Shown: positions 40,012 to 49,239 of the stretch, piece by piece
How the letters are laid out: each line of letters begins with the position of its first letter
Numbering within the stretch: position 1 is the stretch's first letter
From: Alphaproteobacteria bacterium
Lineage (GTDB): Bacteria; Pseudomonadota; Alphaproteobacteria; Kiloniellales; DSM-21159
Direction of reading: 5' to 3'
DNA: 54,366 nt
Assembly (NCBI GenBank): GCA_030433005.1
Contig: JAUILQ010000037.1
Coordinates: forward strand, 1-54,366
Notes under the pieces: model-generated
Told to the model about the DNA's origin: nothing
Database searches by the model: none
What the model saw: the letters and a program-made list of their open reading frames with translations, nothing else
Position numbers and translations under genes: made by a program

Positions 40012-40608
40012 TCAGGCCAGCCGGATCGAGTCGGTGGGTCGCGGCGGCGGCGTCAGCTCGAGCGCCGGGAACAGGTCCTCGACCCGGCCGACGACCGACA
40101 GCAGGCCGGCGTGCTTCGGCCGCACGAAGCCGCGACGCACCATCTGGCCGATCGCCTCGAGCAGCGGCGTCCAGTAGTCGGCGACGTTGACCAGCACGAC
40201 CGGCTTGTCGTGCAGGCCGAGCTGGCGCCAGGTCAGCATCTCGAAGGTCTCGTCGAGCGTGCCCAGGCCGCCCGGCAGGATCGCGAAGGCGTCGGACTCG
40301 TCGAACATGCGCATCTTGCGGTGATGCATCGACTCGACGACCTCCATGCGCGTGACCTCGGTGTTCTGGATCTCGCGGCGGGCCAGGTGGTTCGGGATGA
40401 TGCCGTGGACCTCGCCGCCGCCGGCCAGGGCGGCGTCGGCGACCGCGCCCATCAGGCCGATGCTGCCGCCGCCGTAGACGATGCGTACCCCGCGTTCCGC
40501 CGCGTCGCGGCCGAGCGTCGCCGCTGCCTCGACGAAGACGCGGTCGTCGCCGGCATTGGAGCCGCAGTAGACGCAGAGGGCGCTGATTCGGCGCGGATCG
40601 GATGGCAA
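40012..40608 (-). CDS. LOG-family nucleotide phosphoribohydrolase
   Basis: 198 residues. The LOG/TIGR00730 motifs are present: [11 protein letters not shown] at the N-terminus, [30 protein letters not shown] and the catalytic [19 protein letters not shown]. These enzymes release the base from cytokinin or AMP-type nucleoside monophosphates; annotation as lysine decarboxylase is obsolete. The substrate in this organism is unknown. It stands alone, upstream of icd on the same strand with a 178-base gap. Confidence 0.9.
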   Translation of the reverse strand: MPSDPRRISALCVYCGSNAGDDRVFVEAAATLGRDAAERGVRIVYGGGSIGLMGAVADAALAGGGEVHGIIPNHLARREIQNTEVTRMEVVESMHHRKMRMFDESDAFAILPGGLGTLDETFEMLTWRQLGLHDKPVVLVNVADYWTPLLEAIGQMVRRGFVRPKHAGLLSVVGRVEDLFPALELTPPPRPTDSIRLA

Positions 40609-40925
40609 GGCGGCGGTCCCTCGTCAGGTGGCGGTGCCGGCAGGCGGCGGCCGGTTCGGCTGCCTATCGGCTGGCGTCGGCCCGGTCAATCGGGATCGCG
40701 ACGCCTTTCGGCCAACGGTCTCGCGCGCCGGAGGTTTCAGCCGGAGGATTCGGCCGGAGGATTCGGCCGGTGGTTTCAGCCGCGGGTTTCGGCCGCTGGT
40801 TTCAGGGGCGCCGGCGGGCTCCGCGCAACCCCCGCCCCCGCCGCAGCGCGGCGTCCGCAGCGCCGTTGCGCAGGTGGAACCACCATCTTATGGTCAAATT
40901 CGTTGGTCGGAAGGGTGGACGGACA
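40609..40925. other. gene-free stretch with tandem repeats before the LysM gene
   Basis: These 317 bases lie between the divergent LOG and LysM genes. The centre is a tandem array of six 13-base units (40731-40808). The part nearest the LysM gene (CACCATCTTATGGTCAAATT) is AT-richer and probably contains its translation or transcription signals. No other gene is supported. Confidence 0.6.
40731..40808. repeat. six tandem 13-base repeats
   Basis: Units at 40731, 40744, 40757, 40770, 40783 and 40796 follow the consensus GAGGWTTCGGCCG; units two and three are identical and the others differ by one to four bases. They are contiguous with no spacers and non-coding. The 13-base period is close to but not equal to one helical turn. 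Confidence 0.85.
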
Positions 40926-42719
40926 ATGGGCGTGAGGCTTGCAGCCCTCATCGGGGCGCTGGTCGTGGCGGCGGTTCTCGCGGCCGGCTACTTCCTGTTC
41001 CTGCAGGAAGAGCCGGGCACGCCGGCCGAGCAGAGCGCCCAAGCGCCTGCCGGCCAGAGTCCTGGCGGCGAGACCAAGGGCGACGACGGCACCGGCGCCG
41101 AGAGCGGCGAGACGGATCGCCCCGCTGCGACGCCGCCGTCCGAGGGCGACCGGCCCGCCGCCGCCCCGGGCCCCGCGGAGCCCGAGGGTACCCCGCCCGG
41201 CACGCCGGCCACCTCCTCGGCCAGCACGGACGATGACGGCGGCCGCACCTCTGCGGCCAGCGGCGGCAGCGTGTCCGATGAGGCGAACACCCGTCCTCGG
41301 CCCGAAGCCGGGGAGGCCGGCGCCGAAGAGACCGAGGTCTCCGAGACCGGGCGCTCGGAGCCCGCGGCCGCCGGCACGACGGTGGCCGAGCAGCCCCGTA
41401 ACGCCGATCGGCGTGAGCCGACGAGCCCCGCGCCCTCAGAGCCCGCGACCTCCCAGCCCGCTTCCTCTGATCCTGCCGCCCCGACGCAGGCCGCCCCGAC
41501 GCCGGCCGCGCCCACGCAGGCCGCCCGGGAGCGGCAAGCGCCCCAACAGCAGGAGCCCGGGCGCGCCGCCGAGCGGGCCCTGCCGCCGCCGGAGACGCCG
41601 GAGCCCGTCGCGCCGCGGACCGTCGCCCCCGAGGCTGCCGGAACCGCCGCCCCGGCGGAGCCGAAGCGGGCCGCGCCGGAGGCGCCGACAAGCGGGACGG
41701 CGAGCCGCGAGGCGGTTCCGGCCGAGCAGCAGGCGCGCCTGCCGGAGCCCCGGGAGGCCGCGCCCCGGGAAGCCGAGCCGCGCGGGGCTCCTGCCGAGGC
41801 CGCCTCGCCCGAGGGCGCCGACAGCGTGACCTCGCGTACCGTGCCCAGCTTCGACGTGGTCCACATCGACCGCAACGGCTCCGCGGTGATCGCCGGGCGG
41901 GCCGAGCCCGGCAGCCGGGTGTCCGTGCTGCGCAACGGCGAGTTCATGGGCGAGGCGACCGCCGACGCCGCCGGCGAATGGGTCTACCTGACCGACCGGC
42001 CGCTCAAGCCCGGCGATCATCAGCTCAGCCTGCTGGCGCGTGCCCGCGACGGCGTCGAGATCGAGGCGCCGCGGGTCGTCGTCGTTTCGGTGCCGGAGCC
42101 GGAGGTGCAGGTCGCGGAGCCGGGGGCGCCGGAGCAGGCGGCCGAGCCGGTCGGGCCGGCCGCCGTCGAGCCGCGCGGCCCGGTCGCCGTGGCGCTCGAC
42201 CGCAGCGGCGACGGCGACGTCGTGGTGCTGCAGGGCATCGACGCCGGCATGGCGGTCGGCGACCTGGTCCTGGAGACCCTGCGCTACGACGCCGAGGGCC
42301 GCGTCACGGTGGCCGGTACCGTGACGCCCGAGGGCCGCGTCTTCGCCTACATAGACGACCGCTTCGTCGGCGAGGCGCGCGGCGGCAGCGAGGGCAAGTG
42401 GCGGCTGCGCGCCCCGGAGCCGGTCTCGGTCGGCCTGCACCGGCTGCGCCTCGACCAGGTCGACGCCGAGGGCTCGGTGCTGGTGCGCCTGGAGACCCCC
42501 TTCGCGCGCTCGACCCTGCTCACCGACCTGCCGGAGGGCGAGCGCCTGGTCATCGTGCAGCCGGGCAACTCGCTGTGGCGGATCGCCCAGCGAACCTACG
42601 GCCAGGGGCTGCGCTATACGGTCATCTTCGAGGCGAACGACGACCAGATCCGCGATCCGGACCTGATCTACCCGGGGCAGGTCTTCGTGGTGCCCGAGAG
42701 CGAGGACTCCCGAAGCTGA
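40926..42719 (+). CDS. LysM-domain envelope protein with Ig-like repeats
   Basis: 597 residues from ATG 40926; ATG 40890 in frame (12 residues longer) is possible. One membrane anchor (LAALIGALVVAAVLAAGYFL) is followed by about 280 residues of Pro/Ala/Glu-rich disorder. Two similar beta modules come next (AVIAGRAEPGSRVSVLRNGE and VTVAGTVTPEGRVFAYIDDR), both with the G-x-W closing strand of bacterial Ig-like repeats. The C-terminal LysM is VIVQPGNSLWRIAQRTYGQG to LIYPGQVFVVPE. It likely binds peptidoglycan in the periplasm. Function otherwise unknown. Confidence 0.85.
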   Translation: MGVRLAALIGALVVAAVLAAGYFLFLQEEPGTPAEQSAQAPAGQSPGGETKGDDGTGAESGETDRPAATPPSEGDRPAAAPGPAEPEGTPPGTPATSSASTDDDGGRTSAASGGSVSDEANTRPRPEAGEAGAEETEVSETGRSEPAAAGTTVAEQPRNADRREPTSPAPSEPATSQPASSDPAAPTQAAPTPAAPTQAARERQAPQQQEPGRAAERALPPPETPEPVAPRTVAPEAAGTAAPAEPKRAAPEAPTSGTASREAVPAEQQARLPEPREAAPREAEPRGAPAEAASPEGADSVTSRTVPSFDVVHIDRNGSAVIAGRAEPGSRVSVLRNGEFMGEATADAAGEWVYLTDRPLKPGDHQLSLLARARDGVEIEAPRVVVVSVPEPEVQVAEPGAPEQAAEPVGPAAVEPRGPVAVALDRSGDGDVVVLQGIDAGMAVGDLVLETLRYDAEGRVTVAGTVTPEGRVFAYIDDRFVGEARGGSEGKWRLRAPEPVSVGLHRLRLDQVDAEGSVLVRLETPFARSTLLTDLPEGERLVIVQPGNSLWRIAQRTYGQGLRYTVIFEANDDQIRDPDLIYPGQVFVVPESEDSRS

Positions 42720-42770
42720 CCGACGGGCGGGCGCGGTCCGAAGCGAAGGCCGTTCGGATTTGGCCGGCGG

Positions 42771-43346
42771 TCAGAAACGGACGGCAGCCTGGCTGCGGGG
42801 CGCCGCGGCGGCGCTGCGGGCGGCGGTGCGCAGGGCTTCGGCCTGGCGGGCGTCGTCGAGCAGGTCGCCGGTGAGCTGCACCCAGGGGCGCAGGCGCAGG
42901 ACCAGCGCGCAGAGCGTGGCCATGCAGGAGACCGGGGTGCGCGGGCGCGGCGTCGTGCCCTCGGCGGCGATCCGCAGCAGCTGGTCCTGGGAGACCAGGA
43001 AATGCAGTCCCTCGATGCCTACGGCGGCTCGCGCCAGGCGCAGCAGCTGGTGCCGCGCGCCGCGCGATTCGGCGGTGTAGGGCAGCAGGCCGAGGTCGGC
43101 CGTGATCGCCATCTTGCCGGTGTCGTTGAGGTCGAGGCGACCCTCGAAGCGGACGCCGCGATAGACGAACTTGAAGCTGAGCGAGTCGCCTTCGCCGCGG
43201 CGCTCCAGGCGGCCGTCGGCGCGCCAGACGATGCGGCCCATCTCGATCGGCAGCTGTTCCTCGGCGGCGAGCTTCAGGGCGTCCCGGATGAACTCGTCCG
43301 GCTCCAAGAGGTCGGCTTCTGTCGCTTCCTGCGCTTCCTGGGTCAC
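42771..43346 (-). CDS. conserved-looking hypothetical protein
   Basis: 191 residues. No family recognised. It looks like a soluble alpha/beta protein: ADLLEPDEFIRDALKLAAEE, SLSFKFVYRGVRFEGRLDLN and LHFLVSQDQLLRIAAEGTTP. The C-terminal 60 residues are helical and arginine/alanine-rich. There is no signal peptide or membrane helix. It converges on the LysM gene (51 bases apart) and lies upstream of nothing on its strand. Codon use matches its neighbours, so it is likely real. Confidence 0.65.
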   Translation of the reverse strand: MTQEAQEATEADLLEPDEFIRDALKLAAEEQLPIEMGRIVWRADGRLERRGEGDSLSFKFVYRGVRFEGRLDLNDTGKMAITADLGLLPYTAESRGARHQLLRLARAAVGIEGLHFLVSQDQLLRIAAEGTTPRPRTPVSCMATLCALVLRLRPWVQLTGDLLDDARQAEALRTAARSAAAAPRSQAAVRF

Positions 43347-43440
43347 CGTGTTCGATCCTTCACAGGCCTCTAGCGGAGCGAGAGGGTAGACCCGTCCGCC
43401 TTAACGCGCCGTAAAGGCGAGCCTCGGGCGCAGGCCGGCG

Positions 43441-46400
43441 CTACTCCGCGGCTTCCGGCAGGGCACGCCGGCCGCCCGGTCGACGCGTATCGCGCCTGCC
43501 GGCGGGGCCGGGGCCGCGCTCGGCCTCGAGCCGGCGCAGCCGCCGGCGCCGCTTCAGGTTCTCGCGCAGCATCAGCGCGCAGGGCGTGAAGATCAGGGTC
43601 AGCACGGTCGCGAAGGTCAGGCCCGAGGCGATGGCGGTGGCCAGCTGGGTCCACCACTGGGTCGAGGGCGCACCGACGCTGACCGAGCGGGCGACGAAGT
43701 CGACGTTGGCGCTCAGCACCATCGGCATCAGCCCGAGGATCGTGGTCACGGTGGTCAGCATCACCGGGCGCAGGCGCTGCGCGCCGGTGCGCAGGATGGC
43801 GTCGAGCGGCCGGCGCTCCTCGTGCTTCAGCCGGTCGAAGGTGTCGATCAGCACGATGTTGTTGTTCACGACGATGCCGGCCAGCGCGATCACGCCGATG
43901 CCGCTCATGACGATGCCGAAGGGCTGGTCGGTGACCAGCAGGCCGATCATCACGCCGATCGTCGACATGATCACCGCCGAGAGGATCAGCCCGGCGCTGT
44001 AGAAGGAGTTGAACTGCGTGACCAGGATGATCGCCATGACGAAGAGCGCGACGACGAAGGCCTTGGTCAGGAACGCGCCGGCCTCCTGCTGCTCCTGGTC
44101 CTCGCCCTTGAAGGTCACGGTTACTCCCGGCGCGGGCGGGTTGTCGGCCAGCCAGGCGCGCAGCGCGCGCACCTTGTCGTCGGGCAGGATGCCCGGCGCC
44201 ACCTCGGCCTTGACCGTCATCACGCGCGCGCTGTCGACGCGCCGCAGCATCGAGATCTTCTGCTGCGGCGTGATCTCGACGAAGTTGGAGATCGGCACCA
44301 TGCCGCGCTCGGTCTGGATGCGGATGCGGCCGAGCTGTTCGGTGGTGCGGTAGCGCTCGGGCAGCCGGACGACGATGTCGATCTCCTCGTCCGAGGTGTT
44401 CGGCCGGTAGGAGCCGATCTCCAGGCCGGTCGTCAGCATCTGCACGTAGGAGCCGATCAGCGCGACGTCGGCGTCGAACTTGGCGGCCTGCGAGCGGTCG
44501 ACCGAGAGCTGCCATTCGATGCCGGGGATCGGCGTGCCGTCCTCGATGTCGACGAAGCCGCCGATCTGCTGCATCGCGCCGAGGATCTGCTCGACGGCGG
44601 GGGCGATGCGGGCCGGATCGGCGGCCGAGACCTGGACCTGCACCGGCTTGCCGACCGGCGGGCCGGCCTCCTGCTTGCGCGGCTCGACGAGGACGCCGGC
44701 GAGATGGTCGGTGCGCCGGCGGATCTCGGCAAGGATCTCGTTGGCCGGGCGGCGCGCGTGCCAGTCGACGAACTCCAGCTGGATGGTGCCGATCAGGTCC
44801 TCGGGCTCGTCGTCGTTCTGGCGGCCGGAATCGGTCATGCTCTTGGCGTAGATCGAGTGGAACTCCTGGTGCTCGCGGTGGATCGCCAGGACCTGCTCCT
44901 CGACCTGCCTCAGCAGCTGGTCGCGCTCGTCGATCGACAGGTTGCCGCGGCCGTGCACCCACAGCGAGACGTTGTCGGGCTCGACCTCGGGGAAGAACTC
45001 GACGCCGCGGCCGAGCTGCGAATAGGCGAACTGCACGCCGACCAGCAGCAGTACCGCGGCCAGCACGATCTTGCCCGGATGGCGCAGCGCCCGGCGCAGC
45101 ACGCCGATGTAGGCGCCGGTGAAGCCGCCCAGGCGGTCCAGGCTGCCCTCGCCCGCGGCCAGCGCGCCGATCTGGGTGTTGGCGCTGCCCGGCTTGCCGA
45201 TCAGCGCGCCGAGCGTCGGCACGAAGACCAGGGCCATGGCCAGCGAGGCGGTCAGCACCGCGACCAGGGTGATCGGCAGGAACTTCATGAACTCGCCGAC
45301 CACGCCGGGCCAGAAGATCAGCGGCAGGAAGGCCGCAAGGGTGGTCGCCGTCGAGGCGATGATCGGCCAGGCCATGCGCTTGGCGGCCAGGCCGTAGGCC
45401 TGGCTGCGCGGCAGCCCCTCCAGCATCTTGCGGTCGGCGTACTCGGTGACGACGATCGCGCCGTCGACCAGCATGCCGACGGCCAGGATCAGGCTGAACA
45501 GCACCACGATGTTGACGGTCAGCCCGAAGGCGAAGAGCACCAGCACGCCGGTCAGGAAGGATCCGGGGATGGCGACGCCGACCAGGCCGGCCGAGCGCAG
45601 GCCGAGCGCCGCGACGATGACGATCATGACCAGCAGCACGGCCGAGAGCACGTTGTTCTGCAGGTCCGACAGCATGGTGCGGATCTGGGTCGACTTGTCC
45701 TGGTTGAAGGAGACGTGGAGCTCCTCCGGCCAGGCCTGGCGCTCGCGCGCGACCAGCGCCTTCACCTGCTCGATCGTCTCGATGATGTTGGTGCCGGTGC
45801 GCTTGGTGACGTCGAGCGCGAGCGCCGGCTGGCCGTTGACCCGGACGTAGGAGGTCGGGTCGACGAAGGTCGCGCGCAGCTGCGTGACGTCGCCGACCGT
45901 GACCACGGAATCGCCTTCGACCTTGAGCGGCATGCCCCGGATGTCGTCGACCGTTTCGAACAGGCCGGGCACCTTGATCGCGAAGCGGCCCTCGCCGGTA
46001 TCCATCTCGCCGGCCGCGACCAGGCGGTTCTGGCGGTCGACGGCGCTGACGATCGAGCGGGCGTCGAGCCCGTAGCTCTCCAGCTTCAAGGGGTCGACGA
46101 CCAGCTCGACCAGCTCGTCGCGGTCGCCGCCGACCTCGGCGCTCAGCACGTTGGGCAGCGATTCGACCTTGTCCTGGAGGTCCCGGGCGACGCGCAGCAG
46201 CGTGCGCTCCGGCACCGGGCCGGAGAGCGTGACCACCAGGACCGGGAACAGGCTCAGGTTGATCTCGTGGACCGTCGGCTCGTCGGCGTCGGCCGGCAGG
46301 TCGGCCTTGGCGATGTCGACCTTGGCGCGCGCGTCGGCCATGGCCTGGTCGACGTCGAAGCCGGCGTCGAACTCCATGGTCACGTTGGCGCCGCCCAGGT

Positions 46401-46656
46401 AGGCGGTCGAGCGCAGCTCCTTGATGCCCTCGATCGCCGAGAGCTGCTGCTCCATCGGCTTGATCAGCAGGCGCTCGGCGTCTTCCGGCGAGATGCCGCG
46501 CTGCGACAGCGAGACGTAGACGATCGGGATGTTGACGTCGGGATCGGCCTCCTTGGGGATCGCCGCGTAGCCGTAGACGCCGGCGATCAGCAGCAGGAGC
46601 AGAGACGCCAGGACCGTCCGCTTGTGGCTGAGCGCGGCCTCGATGAGGGCGTTCAC
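43441..46656 (-). CDS. RND efflux permease
   Basis: 1071 residues from GTG 46656, overlapping the adaptor stop. RND features: N-terminal helix after HKRTVLASLLLLLIAGVYGY, the porter-domain motif GISPEDAERLLIKPMEQQLS, helix four VLFSLILAVGMLVDGAIVVT (Asp retained) and the C-terminal GIVVNNNIVLIDTFDRLKHE. Wording is closer to AcrB-like HAE or metal/organic efflux RNDs of environmental bacteria than to E. coli AcrB. The substrate is not predictable. Longer open frames in this phase run through the adaptor gene and are artefacts. Confidence 0.93.
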   Translation of the reverse strand: MNALIEAALSHKRTVLASLLLLLIAGVYGYAAIPKEADPDVNIPIVYVSLSQRGISPEDAERLLIKPMEQQLSAIEGIKELRSTAYLGGANVTMEFDAGFDVDQAMADARAKVDIAKADLPADADEPTVHEINLSLFPVLVVTLSGPVPERTLLRVARDLQDKVESLPNVLSAEVGGDRDELVELVVDPLKLESYGLDARSIVSAVDRQNRLVAAGEMDTGEGRFAIKVPGLFETVDDIRGMPLKVEGDSVVTVGDVTQLRATFVDPTSYVRVNGQPALALDVTKRTGTNIIETIEQVKALVARERQAWPEELHVSFNQDKSTQIRTMLSDLQNNVLSAVLLVMIVIVAALGLRSAGLVGVAIPGSFLTGVLVLFAFGLTVNIVVLFSLILAVGMLVDGAIVVTEYADRKMLEGLPRSQAYGLAAKRMAWPIIASTATTLAAFLPLIFWPGVVGEFMKFLPITLVAVLTASLAMALVFVPTLGALIGKPGSANTQIGALAAGEGSLDRLGGFTGAYIGVLRRALRHPGKIVLAAVLLLVGVQFAYSQLGRGVEFFPEVEPDNVSLWVHGRGNLSIDERDQLLRQVEEQVLAIHREHQEFHSIYAKSMTDSGRQNDDEPEDLIGTIQLEFVDWHARRPANEILAEIRRRTDHLAGVLVEPRKQEAGPPVGKPVQVQVSAADPARIAPAVEQILGAMQQIGGFVDIEDGTPIPGIEWQLSVDRSQAAKFDADVALIGSYVQMLTTGLEIGSYRPNTSDEEIDIVVRLPERYRTTEQLGRIRIQTERGMVPISNFVEITPQQKISMLRRVDSARVMTVKAEVAPGILPDDKVRALRAWLADNPPAPGVTVTFKGEDQEQQEAGAFLTKAFVVALFVMAIILVTQFNSFYSAGLILSAVIMSTIGVMIGLLVTDQPFGIVMSGIGVIALAGIVVNNNIVLIDTFDRLKHEERRPLDAILRTGAQRLRPVMLTTVTTILGLMPMVLSANVDFVARSVSVGAPSTQWWTQLATAIASGLTFATVLTLIFTPCALMLRENLKRRRRLRRLEAERGPGPAGRRDTRRPGGRRALPEAAE

Positions 46657-47858
46657 GACTGGCCGCCTTCGGCGTCGGAACCCTCGTCGGCGGCGCCCGT
46701 GCCGGCCGCTGCGGGGCCGGGCGGCTGGCGGGCCTCGACCTCGGATTCCTCGACCGGTCGCACCGGCTGGCCGTCGACCACGTACTCCTGGCCGACGCTG
46801 ATCAGCCGGATGCGTTCGGGCAGGCCGGCCAGCCAGACGCCGTCGTCGTCTTGGGCCAGGATCCGCACCGGGTGGAACACCACGGTGTCCTGCTCGTCGA
46901 CGGTATTGACGCCGACGCGGCCGTCGGTGTCGAGGGTCAGCACCGCCGGGGTGACCCGGTGCGCGCGCACCGTCTCGATCGGCAGGTGCAGCTCGGCCGT
47001 CGCGCCGACCGGCAGGCGGCCGCCGGGGTTGGGCACCGCCAGCTCGACCCGGTAGGTCCGCGTCGCCGTCTCGGCGCTCGCCGCGACGAAGCGCACGCGG
47101 CCCTCGATCCTGCGCTCGCCGTCGGCCAGCCGCAGCGCGCCGGCATCGCCGACCGCGATCTCGCCGACATCCTTCTCGCTGACCTGCGCGACGACGAGCA
47201 GCGGATCCAGGTCGACCAGCCGGCCGATCGGGTCGCCGCGGTCGACGAAGTCGCCGAGCTCGACGGAGCGCCGGTCCAGGACGCCGTCGAAGGGGGCGGT
47301 GACGACCAGCTTCTCGAGATTGACCTCGGCCAGGCGGACCGCCGCCTCGGCGGCCTGCAGCTCGGCCTCGGCGGCGGCCAGCGAGGTCTGCGCGCGGTAG
47401 CCCTTCTCGCTGAGCTTGCGCGCGGCCTGGACTTCGATGCGCCGCTGCTCGAGCAGGGCGCGGGCCTTGGCCAGCTCGGCCGGCCGCTCCTGCTCGGCAA
47501 TCCGTGCGATCTCCGCGCCGGCGGCGAGGCGCTCGCCCTTCTCGGCCGGCAGCGCGGCGATCGGGCCGCCGATCTCGGCCTTCAGCTCGACCTCGCGGAC
47601 CGCCTCGGTCTGCCCGAAGACGACCAGCTCGCGCAGGTGGTCCTGGGCCTCCGAGCCGCGCACCCGGACCTCGGGCACCGAGGTCTCGGCCTCCAGCGGT
47701 GCCGGGGCGTTGCGCATCTGCTGCCGGTCGCCGCCGCCGCCGAGGCTGCCAGAGGCGATCCAGGCGACGGCGCCGACGGCGAAGACGACGGCCAGCAACA
47801 GGGACCGGTTCATGGCGGGAAGCTTGATGCTGGGACGCTTCAGGCGGGGGCGCTTCAT
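46653..47858 (-). CDS. RND periplasmic adaptor (membrane fusion protein)
   Basis: 401 residues. A basic N-terminus with one membrane anchor (SLLLAVVFAVGAVAWIASGS) leads to split lipoyl/hairpin segments: VVFGQTEAVREVELKAEIGG, KGERLAAGAEIARIAEQERP, coiled coil LAKARALLEQRRIEVQAARK and VTAPFDGVLDRRSVELGDFV. A beta barrel follows. It pairs with the permease, whose start overlaps its stop. It begins 15 bases after padR. Confidence 0.92.
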   Translation of the reverse strand: MKRPRLKRPSIKLPAMNRSLLLAVVFAVGAVAWIASGSLGGGGDRQQMRNAPAPLEAETSVPEVRVRGSEAQDHLRELVVFGQTEAVREVELKAEIGGPIAALPAEKGERLAAGAEIARIAEQERPAELAKARALLEQRRIEVQAARKLSEKGYRAQTSLAAAEAELQAAEAAVRLAEVNLEKLVVTAPFDGVLDRRSVELGDFVDRGDPIGRLVDLDPLLVVAQVSEKDVGEIAVGDAGALRLADGERRIEGRVRFVAASAETATRTYRVELAVPNPGGRLPVGATAELHLPIETVRAHRVTPAVLTLDTDGRVGVNTVDEQDTVVFHPVRILAQDDDGVWLAGLPERIRLISVGQEYVVDGQPVRPVEESEVEARQPPGPAAAGTGAADEGSDAEGGQS

Positions 47859-47873
47859 GACGGGGTGGTCTCG

Positions 47874-48416
47874 CTATTCCGCGGCGCGCGCCGGCGCGCC
47901 GCTCAGCATCTGTTCGAGGCGCGCCCGGTTCTCGCGAAGGAAGCGCGCCGAGCTGCGGTAGTGGTCGACCCCGAGCTCGAGCAGGAAGTCGTGCAGGGGC
48001 TTGCCGCTGCACGGGCAGCAGTCGGCGAGCGCGGCGACCGTCGCGTCGAGCTCGGCGATGCGCTGGTCGACCAGCGCCAGCACGCGCTCCTTGGGCAGCA
48101 GGTCGCCGTGGAACAGCAGGAACAGGAAGTCGGAGCGCAGCCGGTCTTCGCCGGGCGGCTGCTGCAGCGCCTCGCGGAAGCGCCGCCGGCCGAGCTCGGT
48201 GATCGAGTAGACCTTCTTGTCGGGCCGCTTCTCCTGCTCCTCCGCGCGCACCTCGACGGCGCCCTCCCCGGCCAGGCGGTTGAGGGCCGGGTAGATCGAG
48301 CCGAAGCTGGTGTCCTGGAAGTGGCTGTAGGGCGGGGCGTCCAGCTTCTTCTTGATCTCGTAGCCGCTCGCCTCGCCACGCTGAAGCACCGCGAGGCAAA
48401 GGGTCTTGCTGTCCAT
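47874..48416 (-). CDS. PadR-family transcriptional regulator of the efflux operon
   Basis: 180 residues. The winged helix is TLCLAVLQRGEASGYEIKKK, SIYPALNRLAGEGAVEVRAE and KKVYSITELGRRRFREALQQ; a C-terminal helical dimerisation domain follows. A cysteine pair (ALADCCPCSGKPL) could sense redox state or metals. It is first in padR-adaptor-permease, behind an inverted repeat that overlaps the promoter, so it most likely represses its own operon and responds to an efflux substrate. Confidence 0.92.
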   Translation of the reverse strand: MDSKTLCLAVLQRGEASGYEIKKKLDAPPYSHFQDTSFGSIYPALNRLAGEGAVEVRAEEQEKRPDKKVYSITELGRRRFREALQQPPGEDRLRSDFLFLLFHGDLLPKERVLALVDQRIAELDATVAALADCCPCSGKPLHDFLLELGVDHYRSSARFLRENRARLEQMLSGAPARAAE

Positions 48417-48473
48417 GGCGGATCGTCCGTCGAAGCGGGGCCGGCCCCGCGGTTCCGGGTCGCTCCCCGGTTA

Positions 48474-48518
48474 CTATATCGGCCCGGCATAATATGAGCC
48501 GATATAGGGAGATCACAA
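48474..48518 (-). promoter_or_regulatory. PadR operator overlapping the efflux promoter
   Basis: Perfect 10-base arms CTATATCGGC (48474-48483) and GCCGATATAG (48498-48507) flank 14 bases. On the minus strand TTGTGA (48513-48518), an 18-base spacer and TATTAT (48489-48494) form a promoter whose -10 lies between the arms. Binding would exclude RNA polymerase. Position upstream of padR makes autoregulation the natural reading. Confidence 0.7.
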
Positions 48519-48629
48519 GCCGAGCCTGCCGGCTTTCCGGGATTTCTCTAAAAAGTCACACAATTACAGATATTTGACCTTGGCTTCCCGAGGCGCCATC
48601 TTGACGGTTGCGACAGGAGGAGAGGGGCC

Positions 48630-49094
48630 ATGACCCCGGCATTCGCCGCCGCACAGTATGGACTGACCGCATCGAGCCGGCGCTTCGCCGCGGCCTCGAC
48701 GGCGGTCGTCGGCGTCTCGGCCGCGGCCGTCGCCGCTGTCGACGCGGCGCAGACGGAGACCGCGCAGCGCCAGCAGGCCGTGCCCGCCGTGGTCGCGGGC
48801 CAGGGCGGCGGAGCGGGCGCCGGCCCCGGTGGGGGCGGTGCGGCCGGCAGCCTGCTCGGCGAGACCGAGCCCTTCCCCGTCGGACCGGGCGGCGGCCTGC
48901 CGCTGCCGCAGGGCCTGGTGCCGCTGCTCCAGCAGGCCGGCGTGCCGCAGGCCCAGGGTCCGGACGGCACGGCGCCCAGCCTCGAAGAGGCGACCGTCGA
49001 GTCGCTGCTCGCCCAGCGGGCCTTCGAGGCCAATCTGAAGAGCTTCCAGGCCGCCGACGAGATGCTCGGCGACACGCTCGACCTGCTCGCCTGA
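48630..49094 (+). CDS. miniature rod/hook-like protein (D0 helices only)
   Basis: 154 residues. The first 35 residues (AAQYGLTASSRRFAAASTAV) resemble the N-terminal helix of FlgC/FlgE-type proteins, and the last 35 (VESLLAQRAFEANLKSFQAA then DEMLGDTLDLLA) match their C-terminal helix. Between them is only a Gly/Pro/Ala linker, with no D1 domain. A GGAGGAGAG ribosome site precedes the ATG. It is more than 20 kb from the rod genes, next to the efflux operon, divergent from padR. I infer an axial-protein relative or export decoy; function unknown. Confidence 0.75.
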   Translation: MTPAFAAAQYGLTASSRRFAAASTAVVGVSAAAVAAVDAAQTETAQRQQAVPAVVAGQGGGAGAGPGGGGAAGSLLGETEPFPVGPGGGLPLPQGLVPLLQQAGVPQAQGPDGTAPSLEEATVESLLAQRAFEANLKSFQAADEMLGDTLDLLA

Positions 49095-49239
49095 CGGCCG
49101 TCCTGACGTACGGAGCCGCGAGCCCTTCCAGCCGCGAGGTTCCGCCGACGCGGGTCACCGTGTAGGCTCTCCCGCGCTGTCCAGGCGGCCCGCTGTCTCG
49201 ACGGCCTGCTGTCCAGATGGGGGGAGTCGACCGCAGCCG

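Noticed and set aside
40731..40808. The 13-base tandem repeats as a CRISPR array
   Set aside because: The units are too short, contiguous and without unique spacers, and there are no cas genes.
42738..42760. A terminator between the LysM gene and the convergent hypothetical gene
   Set aside because: The only stem (TCCGAA/TTCGGA) is six bases with a ten-base loop and no U-run.
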